NCBI GenBank assembly: GCA_018712145.1
Contig: DVHJ01000028.1
Coordinates: 1-33,439, forward strand
Reading direction: 5' to 3'
Length of the DNA stretch: 33,439 nt
Source of the DNA: Candidatus Faecousia faecigallinarum
Lineage (GTDB): Bacteria > Bacillota > Clostridia > Oscillospirales > Oscillospiraceae
Below, piece after piece: positions 21,626-29,823 of this stretch. The translations under genes and the position numbers were made by a program. The notes under the pieces were generated by a model. The model did not search any database, had not been told where the DNA came from, and worked only from the letters and a program-made list of their open reading frames with translations. Each line of letters begins with the position of its first letter. Within the stretch, counting starts at the first letter, position 1.

Positions 21626-22987
21626 TTACAGCAGTACTGACCCGTCTCCGGCTTTGGCGGTGAGACGTCCGTTTTCCACAAAACCCATTTTTTCCAGCCA
21701 CGCCTGAAAAGGTGGGGTGGCCGTCAAACCGAAAATTTCCCGGAGCGCTGCCGTTTCCCGGAATCCGGTGGTTTGATAGTTCAACATTACATCATCACCG
21801 TGTGGGATGCCCATAAAGTAGTTGCAGCCGGCGGCAGTGAGCAAGGTGGCGAGATTTTCAATATCGTTTTGATCAGCCTTCATGTGATTGGTATAACAGG
21901 CATCGCAGCCCATGGGCAGACCGGTCAGTTTGCCCATGAAATGATCTTCCAAACCGGCCCGGGTGACCTGACGGGCATCGTAGAGATATTCCGGGCCGAT
22001 AAATCCCACCACGGTGTTGACCAAGAACGGGGAAAATCGCTTGGCAAAGCCGTAACACCGGGCTTCCATGGTTACCTGATCGGTGCCGAAGTGGGCCTCA
22101 GAGGATAGCTCGGAGCCTTGGCCGGTTTCAAAATACATTACGTTGGGTCCTTCCGCAGTACCCTTGGACAGGGCCATGGTCCGGGCCTCATCCAGGGTTT
22201 TGGCGGAAAAGCCAAAGGCCTCGTTGCCCTTTTGACTACCGGCGATGGACTGGAAGATCAGATCGGCAGGGGCACCCTGCTGCAATGCCGCCATCTGGGT
22301 GGTGACATGTGCCAGAACACAAGTTTGGGTGGGGATGCACCACCGCTCTTTGACTTCTTGGAAGCGTTCCAACACTTCCTTAACCCGCTGGGCAGAATCC
22401 GTGACCGGATTTAAGCCAATGACGGCATCACCGGCGCCGAAAGTCAACCCCTCCAGAGTGGATGCCAAAATCCCCTCCGGATCGTCGGTGGTGTGATTGG
22501 GCTGAAGCCGGCAGGACAGGGTGCCGGGCAGTCCAATGGTGGTATTGCAGTGGGCCGTGACGCGAATTTTCTGGGCGGCATAGATTAAATCCAAATTGCT
22601 CATGAGCTTCGTCACTGCGGCCACCATTTCTGCGGTCAGGCCACGGCTTAACCGCCGTAAATCATCGCCGGTGGTTTCCTCAGCCAGGATATATTCCCGT
22701 AGCTCAGACACTGTCCAGCCGCAGATCTTCCGGTACTCAGACTCGTTCAGGTCATCTTGAATGATGCGGGTAACTTCGTCCTGCTCGTAGGGAACGGCAG
22801 GATTTTCTCGCAGATCAGAGAGCAAGAGATTGGCCACCACCACTTTTGCCGCTACCCGCTCCTGGGCGCTTTCCGCCGCCAGTCCAGCCAGCTGATCGCC
22901 GGTTTTTTCCTCGTTGGCTTTGGCCAGCGCCGCTTTTATGTTGCGGAAAACGTAAGTTTTTCCAAACAATTTTGTACTTAATACCAT
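21626..22987 (-). CDS. eutB: Ethanolamine ammonia-lyase large subunit EutB
   Basis: 453 residues, the normal length for EutB. It cleaves ethanolamine to acetaldehyde and ammonia by a radical mechanism started by adenosylcobalamin. Highly conserved stretches are visible: VTAHCNTTIGLPGTLSCRL, GDAVIGLNPVTDS, YFETGQGSELS (substrate region) and GCDACYTNHMKADQND. ATG follows AAAGGAG at good spacing. The preceding gene eutA encodes its reactivase and the next gene its small subunit. Confidence 0.97.
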   Translation of the reverse strand: MVLSTKLFGKTYVFRNIKAALAKANEEKTGDQLAGLAAESAQERVAAKVVVANLLLSDLRENPAVPYEQDEVTRIIQDDLNESEYRKICGWTVSELREYILAEETTGDDLRRLSRGLTAEMVAAVTKLMSNLDLIYAAQKIRVTAHCNTTIGLPGTLSCRLQPNHTTDDPEGILASTLEGLTFGAGDAVIGLNPVTDSAQRVKEVLERFQEVKERWCIPTQTCVLAHVTTQMAALQQGAPADLIFQSIAGSQKGNEAFGFSAKTLDEARTMALSKGTAEGPNVMYFETGQGSELSSEAHFGTDQVTMEARCYGFAKRFSPFLVNTVVGFIGPEYLYDARQVTRAGLEDHFMGKLTGLPMGCDACYTNHMKADQNDIENLATLLTAAGCNYFMGIPHGDDVMLNYQTTGFRETAALREIFGLTATPPFQAWLEKMGFVENGRLTAKAGDGSVLL

Positions 22988-23017
22988 TGATTTTCTCCTT
23001 TGGCTTCTCCGAATCGG

Positions 23018-24391
23018 TTATTGGAGCACCAGGCTTTTGATCACCACCGGGTAGGCAACGCCGCCGGATACCGGTGCGGCCACGTCCAAAAAGCTCTCTT
23101 CCGGCAGGGACAGGCCGTCCAGGCAGAGCAGCGGCCCGGTGACCTGGGTAGCCAACGCTTGGCCAAGGGCTTTGGCCATGTCTGTGCCGGTGACAATCAC
23201 TCTGGGGGCCGGCAGTTCTGGCAGTATTTTGGCCAGGCGCTGGGCCAGATCCAGTAACGCATCATAACTTGGGCTGAGTAATCCAGGCAGAAAGATTGCC
23301 GCCGGCCCGGTTTCCCACCGCTGCCGCAGAACATGAATTCGCCGGTGCAATGCGGCTGCCGGGGCGTTTTGCTCCTGTTCGGTCAGGCAGATAACAGGAA
23401 GATTTTGCAGAGGGAAGGCCACATTTCGGGCAAAAACCGTACTGCCGGACAGCTGCGTGCTGTGACAGCCAGCGCCGATGACGGTAGCGCGAATGGTTTC
23501 CCGGCCCAGCAAATATTGGCCTGCGCACAGGGCGCTTTTTCGGATGGCTCTGCCCAGCAGTACGCCAATATCCCCGTAAGCAAAATCATCTGCCGGACTG
23601 TGGTCAATTAAATCCGCTACACCACCGGAAAAGGATGGGATAATTTGCCCGGGTGGCAGGGAAATCAGCCGGTTTGTGAGCAGGGATTCCGGCACCGGCA
23701 GGGCATTGCGCCCTGCCGCCGACTCCAGGGCATGCACCAGTTGCTGCACCACATTTTCCAGTGCGGTTAACTCCACCGGCATACCGGCACGCAGAGCACA
23801 CAGGGAACGAAGCACCGGGGAAACATAGGTGATTGCGCCGTTGCCGGTACGGATTAATCTTCCCCCCACATTGAGGCATCCGGTTTGGGTGATTTTTCCC
23901 CCTTCAATGAGGGCCAAATTGCTGGTTCCTCCGCCGATGTCCATGTGTAGGATGGGTTTTCCGGTCTGCCTGGCGTATGCTTCGGCGCCAGCGCCTTTGG
24001 CCGCCAGCACACTTTCCAAATCCGGGCCGGCAGTGGCCACGACAAATTCTCCGGCAAAGGTTTTCAATTCTTCCAGCACTGCCCGTGCGTTTTCCTTCCT
24101 GGCCGTTTCTCCGGTGATGATAATTGCACCAGTGGCAATATCCGCCGGACGAACCCCGGCATTGCGATATTCCCTGGCAACAATTTCCCGGATGCCCGGG
24201 GCGTCCAGCCGGGTTTCTGACAAAAGGGGAGTAAAAGAAATGGGACTCCGGTAGATGACCTCTCTACCGCTGATTTGCATGTCCGGTACGCTGTAAGCCG
24301 TGGCCCGGTTTTCTACGGTCAGCCGGGAGAAGATCAGTTGGGTAGTGGATGTGCCTACATCAATCCCCACAGAGTTAAGCTGTTCGGCCAT
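23018..24391 (-). CDS. eutA: Ethanolamine ammonia-lyase reactivase EutA
   Basis: 457 residues from the ATG at 24391, nine bases after GGGAGG; a longer frame upstream lies within the dehydrogenase gene. Actin/Hsp70-type ATPase with phosphate loops VGIDVGTSTTQLIFSRL at the N-terminus and HMDIGGGTSNLAL near residue 150. EutA removes inactivated cobalamin from EutBC and allows exchange for intact cofactor, using ATP. It overlaps the upstream dehydrogenase gene by 17 bases and is followed by eutB after 30 bases. Confidence 0.94.
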   Translation of the reverse strand: MAEQLNSVGIDVGTSTTQLIFSRLTVENRATAYSVPDMQISGREVIYRSPISFTPLLSETRLDAPGIREIVAREYRNAGVRPADIATGAIIITGETARKENARAVLEELKTFAGEFVVATAGPDLESVLAAKGAGAEAYARQTGKPILHMDIGGGTSNLALIEGGKITQTGCLNVGGRLIRTGNGAITYVSPVLRSLCALRAGMPVELTALENVVQQLVHALESAAGRNALPVPESLLTNRLISLPPGQIIPSFSGGVADLIDHSPADDFAYGDIGVLLGRAIRKSALCAGQYLLGRETIRATVIGAGCHSTQLSGSTVFARNVAFPLQNLPVICLTEQEQNAPAAALHRRIHVLRQRWETGPAAIFLPGLLSPSYDALLDLAQRLAKILPELPAPRVIVTGTDMAKALGQALATQVTGPLLCLDGLSLPEESFLDVAAPVSGGVAYPVVIKSLVLQ

Positions 24392-25463
24392 GGCCAGCAA
24401 CCTCCCAGACGATGCTTTCCAACATCCCGGCGGTTGGCTCCACCGGATTGGTTTGGCAGCAGGGATCCGCAAGGGCTGCCGCCACGATTGGCTGCATGTT
24501 CCGGCGCAGATCGCCGGGGCTTACCCCGGCCTGGGACAGTGTAGCCGGTAACCCCAATTCCCGGCGCAGCCGCACCAAAGCATTTTTCAGATTGCGCACG
24601 GCCAGGGTTTCGGCAGAACCGGAAATGCCGGCTTGCCGGGCAAGGCCGGCATATTTTTCCCCGGCGCACTGGGCGTTAATGCCGATGACTGCCGGTAGCA
24701 AAATGGCATTGAGCCGTCCGTGGGGAAGGTGAAATTGTCCGCCTAGGCTGTGGGACAAGGCGTGACATATGCCCAGCCCCCCTTGAGAAAAGGCCATTGC
24801 CGCCATGGTGGCCGCCATGTGCACCTCCAGCCGGACAGACGGATCGCCGCCATAGGAAGCCGGCAGCAGAGAGAAGGCTGTGGAAAATGCGTGGGAGGCC
24901 AGTGCATCGGTAATCGGCCCTGCATTTTTCCCCACTATGGCTTCCACCGCGTGGGCCAAAACATCAAAACCAGCATCGGCAATTAAGCTTTTGGGCAAAT
25001 TTGCCAACAGATCGCTGTCCAATATAGCCAGCTCAGGGCGGAGCTTTTCACTCACCAGTGGATGCTTTGCCTCTTCGTGGGTCAAAATAGCAAAGTCCGT
25101 CACTTCAGCGCCGGAGCCGGAAGTGGTGGGAATGGCAACCAAGTGAGGGGACAGCCCAGAAAAATATACCATGGCTTTGGCACAATCCATGGGGCTGCCT
25201 CCGCCCAGGGCCACAACCATATCCGGCTGGAATGCTTTCACTGCAGCTGCGCCTTTGGCGGCCAGCGCCAAGGAGGGATCCGGCATCACCTGATCAAAAA
25301 TCTCGAATTCTTCGCCAGCCATGGCGGCGATTTCTGCGGCCAGACCCTGCTGGGAAAAATAGTGATCCGTAACCAAAAGAACACGGCCAGCTTTGTGCCC
25401 GGCCAAATACCGCCTGGCTCCCGGCCCGGAAATGATCTTGGTTTTGCAGGCAAAGGTATTCAC
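24375..25463 (-). CDS. Iron-containing alcohol dehydrogenase (EutG-like)
   Basis: 362 residues, first gene of the ethanolamine operon. Group III metal-dependent dehydrogenase: NAD-binding GGGSPMD at 87-93, the PTTSGSGAE motif at 112-120, and iron ligands Asp167, His171, His234 and His248, with the spacing of this family (4, 63 and 14). It would reduce acetaldehyde to ethanol and regenerate NAD for EutE. It is somewhat shorter than EutG (about 395) and has no targeting helix that I can see. The start is GTG, six bases after AAGGAGAG. A long structured leader precedes it. Confidence 0.9.
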   Translation of the reverse strand: MNTFACKTKIISGPGARRYLAGHKAGRVLLVTDHYFSQQGLAAEIAAMAGEEFEIFDQVMPDPSLALAAKGAAAVKAFQPDMVVALGGGSPMDCAKAMVYFSGLSPHLVAIPTTSGSGAEVTDFAILTHEEAKHPLVSEKLRPELAILDSDLLANLPKSLIADAGFDVLAHAVEAIVGKNAGPITDALASHAFSTAFSLLPASYGGDPSVRLEVHMAATMAAMAFSQGGLGICHALSHSLGGQFHLPHGRLNAILLPAVIGINAQCAGEKYAGLARQAGISGSAETLAVRNLKNALVRLRRELGLPATLSQAGVSPGDLRRNMQPIVAAALADPCCQTNPVEPTAGMLESIVWEVAGHGRTA

Positions 25464-25482
25464 GGCATTCTCTCCTTCTGCG

Positions 25483-25515
25483 CTGTTCTTGGGAATAGTA
25501 TTTCCGGAAGAACAG
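25483..25515 (-). promoter_or_regulatory. Hairpin directly before the ribosome binding site of the eut operon
   Basis: Imperfect palindrome: 8-bp stem CTGTTCTT / AAGAACAG (25483-25490 with 25508-25515), a small asymmetric bulge, an inner 4-bp stem and a six-base loop. In the minus-strand RNA the loop is AUACUA. It lies only a few bases upstream of AAGGAGAG. As DNA it could be an operator, and as RNA a regulatory hairpin. The loop has A at position 1 but C, not G, at position 4, so it does not fully fit the EutV/ANTAR loop rule. Confidence 0.5.
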
Positions 25516-25534
25516 AAAACATGAGTCCTTTTCC

Positions 25535-25557
25535 AAAAATTCCGGTGAAAATCACCG
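25535..25557 (-). terminator. Weak terminator-like hairpin in the eut leader
   Basis: A 6-bp stem CGGTGA / TCACCG with a TTT loop (25543-25557), followed on the minus strand by GAA and TTTTT. The stem is short and the T-run is offset by three bases, so it is a candidate attenuator rather than a clear terminator. It lies between the predicted promoter and the first gene. Confidence 0.4.
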
Positions 25558-25566
25558 CCAGAAACC

Positions 25567-25616
25567 GTACCGTTTTTTCGACAGCTTTGGTTGACTTCTG
25601 AGAAAAACCACGGTAC
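25567..25616. promoter_or_regulatory. Inverted repeat spanning the nucleoside-transporter promoter
   Basis: GTACCGT (25567-25573) and ACGGTAC (25610-25616) form a perfect 7-bp inverted repeat with 36 bases between. The plus-strand -35 lies inside and the right arm overlaps the -10. It may be a pair of half-operators or, in the minus-strand leader RNA of the eut operon, a stem closing an inner GGUU/AACC pairing. Confidence 0.4.
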
Positions 25617-25619
25617 AAT
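25591..25619 (+). promoter_or_regulatory. Promoter of the lipoprotein / nucleoside transporter operon
   Basis: TTGACT (25591-25596), a 17-base spacer and TACAAT (25614-25619), each one base from consensus. Transcription would start near 25626, about 53 bases before the first ATG. Confidence 0.75.
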
Positions 25620-25652
25620 AACGCTACCTTTTCCCGATTTGGGGAGAGGAAA

Positions 25653-25680
25653 ATTATCCTTTTGAGAGGAGTACTGTCAT
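25653..25680 (-). promoter_or_regulatory. Candidate promoter of the eut operon
   Basis: On the minus strand ATGACA (25675-25680), a 16-base spacer and GATAAT (25653-25658), each one base from consensus. The -35 overlaps the start codon of the divergent lipoprotein gene. It would give the eut mRNA a leader of about 180 bases containing the hairpins described here, and it would cross the transporter promoter, so the two transcripts overlap. Confidence 0.5.
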
Positions 25681-25975
25681 GAAAAGATTGATCGCACTTC
25701 TGGTGGCCGTCGTGCTGGCAATGGCACTGGCAGCCTGCGGCTCGCAAGAGAGCGACGCCACGGAGCCCAGCAGCACGACGGGGAGCCAGGAACCGTCTGA
25801 GACCACCGGAGAAACTGCCACCGAAACAGATCCTACCTATGCACCGGGTACGGTTGGCGTATCTTCCAGCGGCGACTTGCCCACAGAGACTTTGGCATCC
25901 ACCAGCGGCGACCTGGGAACCGAGCCTGACCTGCCGTCTACAGACGGCGATTTGTCCAGCGATCCGACAGAGTAA
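25679..25975 (+). CDS. Small acidic lipoprotein with SGDL-type repeats, function unknown
   Basis: 98 residues. The signal peptide ends in lipobox LAAC (lipidated Cys near residue 20). The mature part is almost entirely Ser, Thr, Asp, Glu, Gly and Pro, with a spaced repeat SSGDLPTET, TSGDLGTEPD and TDGDLSSDP near the end. It looks like an unstructured, negatively charged surface tail and matches no family that I know. The start has GAGAGGAG upstream. It is the first gene behind the transporter promoter and lies 33 bases before the nucleoside-binding lipoprotein, so it is probably co-transcribed with it. Confidence 0.75.
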   Translation: MKRLIALLVAVVLAMALAACGSQESDATEPSSTTGSQEPSETTGETATETDPTYAPGTVGVSSSGDLPTETLASTSGDLGTEPDLPSTDGDLSSDPTE

Positions 25976-26008
25976 ATTTGTCCATACGCTCAACAGAAGG
26001 AGAAGGAA

Positions 26009-27019
26009 ATGAAGACGAGATGGATTCCCTTGGCGATGGCCTGCATCATGCTCTTATGCATTTTTTCCGGCTGCGCAGCAAATAACGACGAGGCCAGCCA
26101 ATCCGGCGGCAGCAATGGCGAAGTGACAATGGCCGTTGTGGTTGCCGGCACGTTTGGCGACCGTTCGTTTTACGATTCCTCTAAGGAAGGTGCCGACCGC
26201 CTGGCAGAGGACTTTGGTGTGCAGGTGAGGACCATTGAATGCAACAACACAGACCATACCCAGCAGATTCGCAACGCGGCAGACGCTGCCGAGATTGTTG
26301 TTTTGGTGGGCTGGGAATTTTTTGACGTGGAAACAGTTGCGGTAGAGTATCCCGAAGTAAACTTCATCTGGATTGACAATGCCACCTCCGCACCGGTAGA
26401 CAATGTGCTGAATATCACCTATGCCCAAAACGAGGGCTCGTTCCTGGCGGGCTATATTGCCGCCAAAATGTCGGAAACCGGCGTTGTCGGTGCCGTAGGC
26501 GGCGAGGACTCGGACACCATTAATGACTTTATCGTGGGCTATACCCAAGGTGCGGCTTATGCCGACCCGGAAGTTCAGGTGGAAGTACAGTATGCCGGCA
26601 CCTATGATGATCCTGCCGTGGGCAAGGAATGCGCCCTCACCCTCCACGAAAGAGGCGCAGATGTTATCTTCCAGATAGCCTCGAAAACCGGCGACGGCGT
26701 ATTCCAGGCGGCCCAGGAGGAGGGGTTCTATGCCATCGGCGTGGACTCCGACCAAAAGTACATTGCAGATGATGTAATCATTTGTTCAATGATGAAGCAG
26801 GTTGGCAATTCTATTTACCAGGCGGTGTCTGAATATTTGGACGGCGATACCAGCAGGTGGGGAACCACTTGGGTGGCCGATATGGCAACCGGCTACATTG
26901 GCATTGGCTATGGCGAAGAAGGGGCAACGCAACAAGTTCCGGACGACTTGAAAGCGGAAGTGGAAGATCTGGCGGAAAAAATTATTTCCGGTGAGATTGC
27001 GGTGTCCACCACCCGGTAA
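26009..27019 (+). CDS. BMP/PnrA-family substrate-binding lipoprotein (nucleoside importer)
   Basis: 336 residues. Signal peptide with lipobox FSGC (lipidated Cys22), then a type I periplasmic-binding fold of the BMP (basic membrane protein, TmpC/PnrA) family. Typical stretches are VVAGTFGDRSFYDSSKEGAD, YPEVNFIWIDN, EGSFLAGYIAAKMS, VGAVGG and FYAIGVDSDQKYI. Characterised members (PnrA, BmpA/NupN) bind purine or other nucleosides on the outer face of the membrane. The genes that follow encode the matching ATPase and two permeases. ATG follows AGAAGGAG. A hairpin just after the stop may favour this gene's mRNA over the permeases. Confidence 0.92.
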   Translation: MKTRWIPLAMACIMLLCIFSGCAANNDEASQSGGSNGEVTMAVVVAGTFGDRSFYDSSKEGADRLAEDFGVQVRTIECNNTDHTQQIRNAADAAEIVVLVGWEFFDVETVAVEYPEVNFIWIDNATSAPVDNVLNITYAQNEGSFLAGYIAAKMSETGVVGAVGGEDSDTINDFIVGYTQGAAYADPEVQVEVQYAGTYDDPAVGKECALTLHERGADVIFQIASKTGDGVFQAAQEEGFYAIGVDSDQKYIADDVIICSMMKQVGNSIYQAVSEYLDGDTSRWGTTWVADMATGYIGIGYGEEGATQQVPDDLKAEVEDLAEKIISGEIAVSTTR

Positions 27020-27021
27020 AG

Positions 27022-27050
27022 GCACAACCTGTTGCGGCTCCAGGTTGTGC
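27022..27050 (+). terminator. Hairpin after the binding-protein gene
   Basis: Ten-base-pair perfect stem GCACAACCTG / CAGGTTGTGC with a 9-base loop, two bases after the stop codon and without a T-tract. It probably stabilises the 3' end of the binding-protein mRNA or partly attenuates, as is common for binding proteins made in excess of their transporter. Confidence 0.5.
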
Positions 27051-27116
27051 AGCCTTGCCCGGTTCGTGGGTGCGGCGGCAAAAGGATTGCCCACGTTCTG
27101 GGGATGTTGACACATG

Positions 27117-27141
27117 GAGGAGGGCGGCAGCCCTCCTCTTT
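27117..27141 (+). terminator. Second hairpin with short T-run before the ATPase gene
   Basis: A 9-bp GC-rich stem GAGGAGGGC / GCCCTCCTC with a GGCA loop, followed by TTT and then GCGC. It is a weak intrinsic terminator or attenuator in the 145-base gap between binding protein and ATPase. I see no other feature in that gap. Confidence 0.45.
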
Positions 27142-27164
27142 GCGCATTTTACGGAGGTGATTTT

Positions 27165-28712
27165 TTGGGGGAACCGGTGATTCAATTTTCCCACATATCC
27201 ATGCAGTTTCCTGGCGTTCTGGCCAATGACGATGTGTCGTTGACTGTAGAAAAAGGGGAAATTTTTGCTGTAGTGGGAGAAAATGGTGCTGGAAAAAGCA
27301 CCTTGATGAACATTTTGTACGGGATTTATACACCTACCGGCGGTAAGCTCACGGTAAAAGGAAAGCCCTTGGACCGGCACAGCCCAAAGGCGGCAATTGC
27401 CCTTGGCATTGGCATGGTTCACCAGCACTTCATGCTGGTTCCGTCCTTCACGGTGGCGCAAAACATTGTGCTCAGCCGGGAGCCGCGAAAAGCCGGCGTT
27501 TTATATGACAGCAAGCAAGCCCGGCTGCAGGTACAAGCCCTGTCCCAGGAGTATGGCCTCCAGGTCAACCCGGATGCGGTTGTTCGGGAAATTGGCGTTG
27601 GTTTGCAGCAACGGGTGGAAATTTTAAAAACCCTGTATCGGGGAGCGGATATTCTGATTCTGGATGAGCCAACCGCTGTGCTTACGCCCCAGGAAACCAG
27701 CGAGTTGTTTGCCATTCTCCGGCGCATGGTGGCGGAAAAGGGCATGACCGTTTTGCTCATCACCCATAAGCTCAGTGAAGTCATTGCCGTTGCCGACCGG
27801 GTGGCGGTCATGCGGCAAGGCCGCCTGGTGTCCTTAGAAAGCATCGAAAACGTAACGGAGCGAAGTTTAGCCGCCCAGATGGTGGGCAGGAGTGTTCTCC
27901 ACGATCCCTTCTGCAAAGGTGGCAAGCCCGGCGAAGTGCTGATCCAGGTTGACCAACTGACGGTTCTGGACAACCGGAAACTGCCGGCTGTTCGGGAACT
28001 ATCTATGACCGTGCGGGCAGGGGAAGTGGTAGGCATTGCCGCAGTGGAAGGCAATGGACAAAGTGAGCTGCTGGAGGCAATTACCGGTATGCGGCCCATA
28101 TCCGGCGGTACAGTATATATCCGGGGGAAGTCCATCCAGGGGATGAGCCCCGGCCAGATCCGGCGGCTCGGTCTTGCCCATGTGCCGGAGGACCGGCTGG
28201 CCACCGGCGTTTCTACCCAAGCTACCGTCAGTGAAAATTTGATCATGGGTAAGCATTGGTCATTGACCAAGTTTGGCTTCCATTTGCGGAAAAGCGCCAT
28301 TGCCCGCTATGCGGCAAAACTGGTAGGCCGCTTTGACATTCGCGCGGCCAGCCTGGATACGGTGACTGGCACCCTGTCCGGCGGAAATGTGCAAAAGCTG
28401 GTGATCGCCCGGGAGTTTTCCTTTGACGCGCCGGTTTTGGTGATTGCCCAACCGACTCGCGGGGTGGACATTGGCGCCATCGAATTTATTCACCAGCACA
28501 TTATGGATAAGCGCGCCCAAGGCTGCGCTATTCTGCTTTGTTCGGCAGATCTGGATGAGATTTTCCGGTTGTCAGACCGGATTCTTACCATGTACGGGGG
28601 AAAAATTACCGGCCAATTTCAAGCTAGCCAAATCACCAAAGAGGAACTTGGCTACTATATGACCGGCGCACGGCAAAAGGAGGACGGCCATGGCTCAGAA
28701 GAAAAAGCCTAA
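27165..28712 (+). CDS. Nucleoside ABC importer ATPase with two ATP-binding domains
   Basis: 515 residues from the TTG at 27165, which has GGAGGT six bases upstream. An earlier in-frame ATG runs through a hairpin and has no ribosome binding site. Domain 1: Walker A GENGAGKS (38-45), signature IGVGLQQRVEI, Walker B ILILDEPTAVLTP. Domain 2: degenerate P-loop VEGNGQSEL without the Lys, signature LSGGNVQK and Walker B LVIAQPTRGVD with Gln in place of the catalytic Glu. Both irregularities are normal for the BMP-linked NupO/YufO ATPases related to sugar importers such as RbsA. It drives import through the two permeases encoded next; its end overlaps the first permease by 23 bases. Confidence 0.92.
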   Translation: MGEPVIQFSHISMQFPGVLANDDVSLTVEKGEIFAVVGENGAGKSTLMNILYGIYTPTGGKLTVKGKPLDRHSPKAAIALGIGMVHQHFMLVPSFTVAQNIVLSREPRKAGVLYDSKQARLQVQALSQEYGLQVNPDAVVREIGVGLQQRVEILKTLYRGADILILDEPTAVLTPQETSELFAILRRMVAEKGMTVLLITHKLSEVIAVADRVAVMRQGRLVSLESIENVTERSLAAQMVGRSVLHDPFCKGGKPGEVLIQVDQLTVLDNRKLPAVRELSMTVRAGEVVGIAAVEGNGQSELLEAITGMRPISGGTVYIRGKSIQGMSPGQIRRLGLAHVPEDRLATGVSTQATVSENLIMGKHWSLTKFGFHLRKSAIARYAAKLVGRFDIRAASLDTVTGTLSGGNVQKLVIAREFSFDAPVLVIAQPTRGVDIGAIEFIHQHIMDKRAQGCAILLCSADLDEIFRLSDRILTMYGGKITGQFQASQITKEELGYYMTGARQKEDGHGSEEKA

Positions 28713-29823
28713 TTGGGGCTACTTTGCCTCCCTGGCCTTATCCGTTGGCCTGGCACTGGCAGCCGGCGCCATCATTATGTGGGCAGCGGGCTACAATCCC
28801 GTGGAGGCTTACGGCGCACTGCTCCAGGGGGCTACGGGGTGCGACACCATTGGGGAATTTTTTACAGAACTGTTCACCAAGCGTCAATTTGGCAACACGC
28901 TGGAATATACCATGGTGTTGGCATTGACCGGCCTTGCCTGCGCCCTGGGCGCACGGGCGGGTATTTTTAACGTTGGGGGAGAAGGTCAGCTGTACTTAGG
29001 CGCAATTGTCTCTGCCTACATTGGGGTTTTGCTCTCCGGCTGCTCTGCCTGGCTGGCCATTCCGGCAGCTGCCCTGGGGGCAATGGCGGTGGGCGGCGCA
29101 TATGCCTGGATTCCCGGCGTATTAAAGGTAAAGCTAAAGGTGAATGAGGTTATTACAACCATTATGCTTAACTCCATTGCAATTTACTTTTGCGCGTACT
29201 TATCTACCGGCCCCTGGAAGACCAGTCAGGGGAACCGGGTATCCGGTACGGATACGCTGGATGCAAGCTTCCAATTTACCCGGCTGATCAAAGGCTCGTC
29301 TTTGTCCACCGCCATTTTTGCGGCAGCGGTGATCGCCTTGCTGGTTTGGTATGTCATGAGCAAAACAGCTACCGGTTATTCTCTGAAAATGACCGGGCAA
29401 AACCGGCGGTTTGCCTTTTTCTCCGGGTTAAAGGTGGATACCCTCACCATCGGGGCCATGACCATTTCCGGCGCCATGTGTGGGCTGGTGGGTATGTTTG
29501 AAGTTTACGGCTTGAAGGGCAACTATCAGGATGGGATCAGCAATGAATTCTATTTTGATGGTTTACTTGTGGCCATGATTATGCGGTATAGTCCGGTGGG
29601 GATTATCTTTATGAGCATCCTGTTTGCCGTTTTGCGCATCGGCGCTTCCGGGATGGAATTGAACGCAGGCGTGCCGGGAGAGCTATACCGGATTATCCAG
29701 TCGGTAATTATTTTCTTTATGGCTGCCCAGAGCGGGATATCCGCCGCAGTAAAGGCAAAGCGGGCGGAAAAGAAGGCCCGGCAAGCAGCCAAGGCCAGGC
29801 TGGAGGTGAAGAGCCGTGGGTAA
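28690..29823 (+). CDS. Nucleoside ABC importer permease 1 (NupP/YufP-like)
   Basis: 377-residue polytopic membrane protein of the BPD_transp_2 (branched-chain/ribose-type) permease family. About eight hydrophobic segments are visible, with the family stretches ARAGIFNVGGEGQLYLGA near residue 95 and VNEVITTIMLNSIA near residue 152. It begins with a basic cytoplasmic end (MAQKKKPNWGYF) and closes with a Lys/Arg-rich tail. ATG is preceded by AAAAGGAGG inside the ATPase gene. With the next gene it forms the membrane channel for nucleosides. Confidence 0.92.
   Translation: MAQKKKPNWGYFASLALSVGLALAAGAIIMWAAGYNPVEAYGALLQGATGCDTIGEFFTELFTKRQFGNTLEYTMVLALTGLACALGARAGIFNVGGEGQLYLGAIVSAYIGVLLSGCSAWLAIPAAALGAMAVGGAYAWIPGVLKVKLKVNEVITTIMLNSIAIYFCAYLSTGPWKTSQGNRVSGTDTLDASFQFTRLIKGSSLSTAIFAAAVIALLVWYVMSKTATGYSLKMTGQNRRFAFFSGLKVDTLTIGAMTISGAMCGLVGMFEVYGLKGNYQDGISNEFYFDGLLVAMIMRYSPVGIIFMSILFAVLRIGASGMELNAGVPGELYRIIQSVIIFFMAAQSGISAAVKAKRAEKKARQAAKARLEVKSRG

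Noticed and set aside
24392..24472. Longer N-terminus of EutA
   Set aside because: It lies in another frame within the dehydrogenase gene; the ATG at 24391 with GGGAGG gives the usual EutA beginning.
25464..25680. Cobalamin riboswitch before the eut operon
   Set aside because: The leader is too short and no B12-box-like sequence is present, although the pathway uses B12.
27114..27164. Earlier ATG start of the nucleoside ATPase at 27114
   Set aside because: It would translate through a 9-bp GC hairpin and has no ribosome binding site; the family start aligns with the TTG at 27165.
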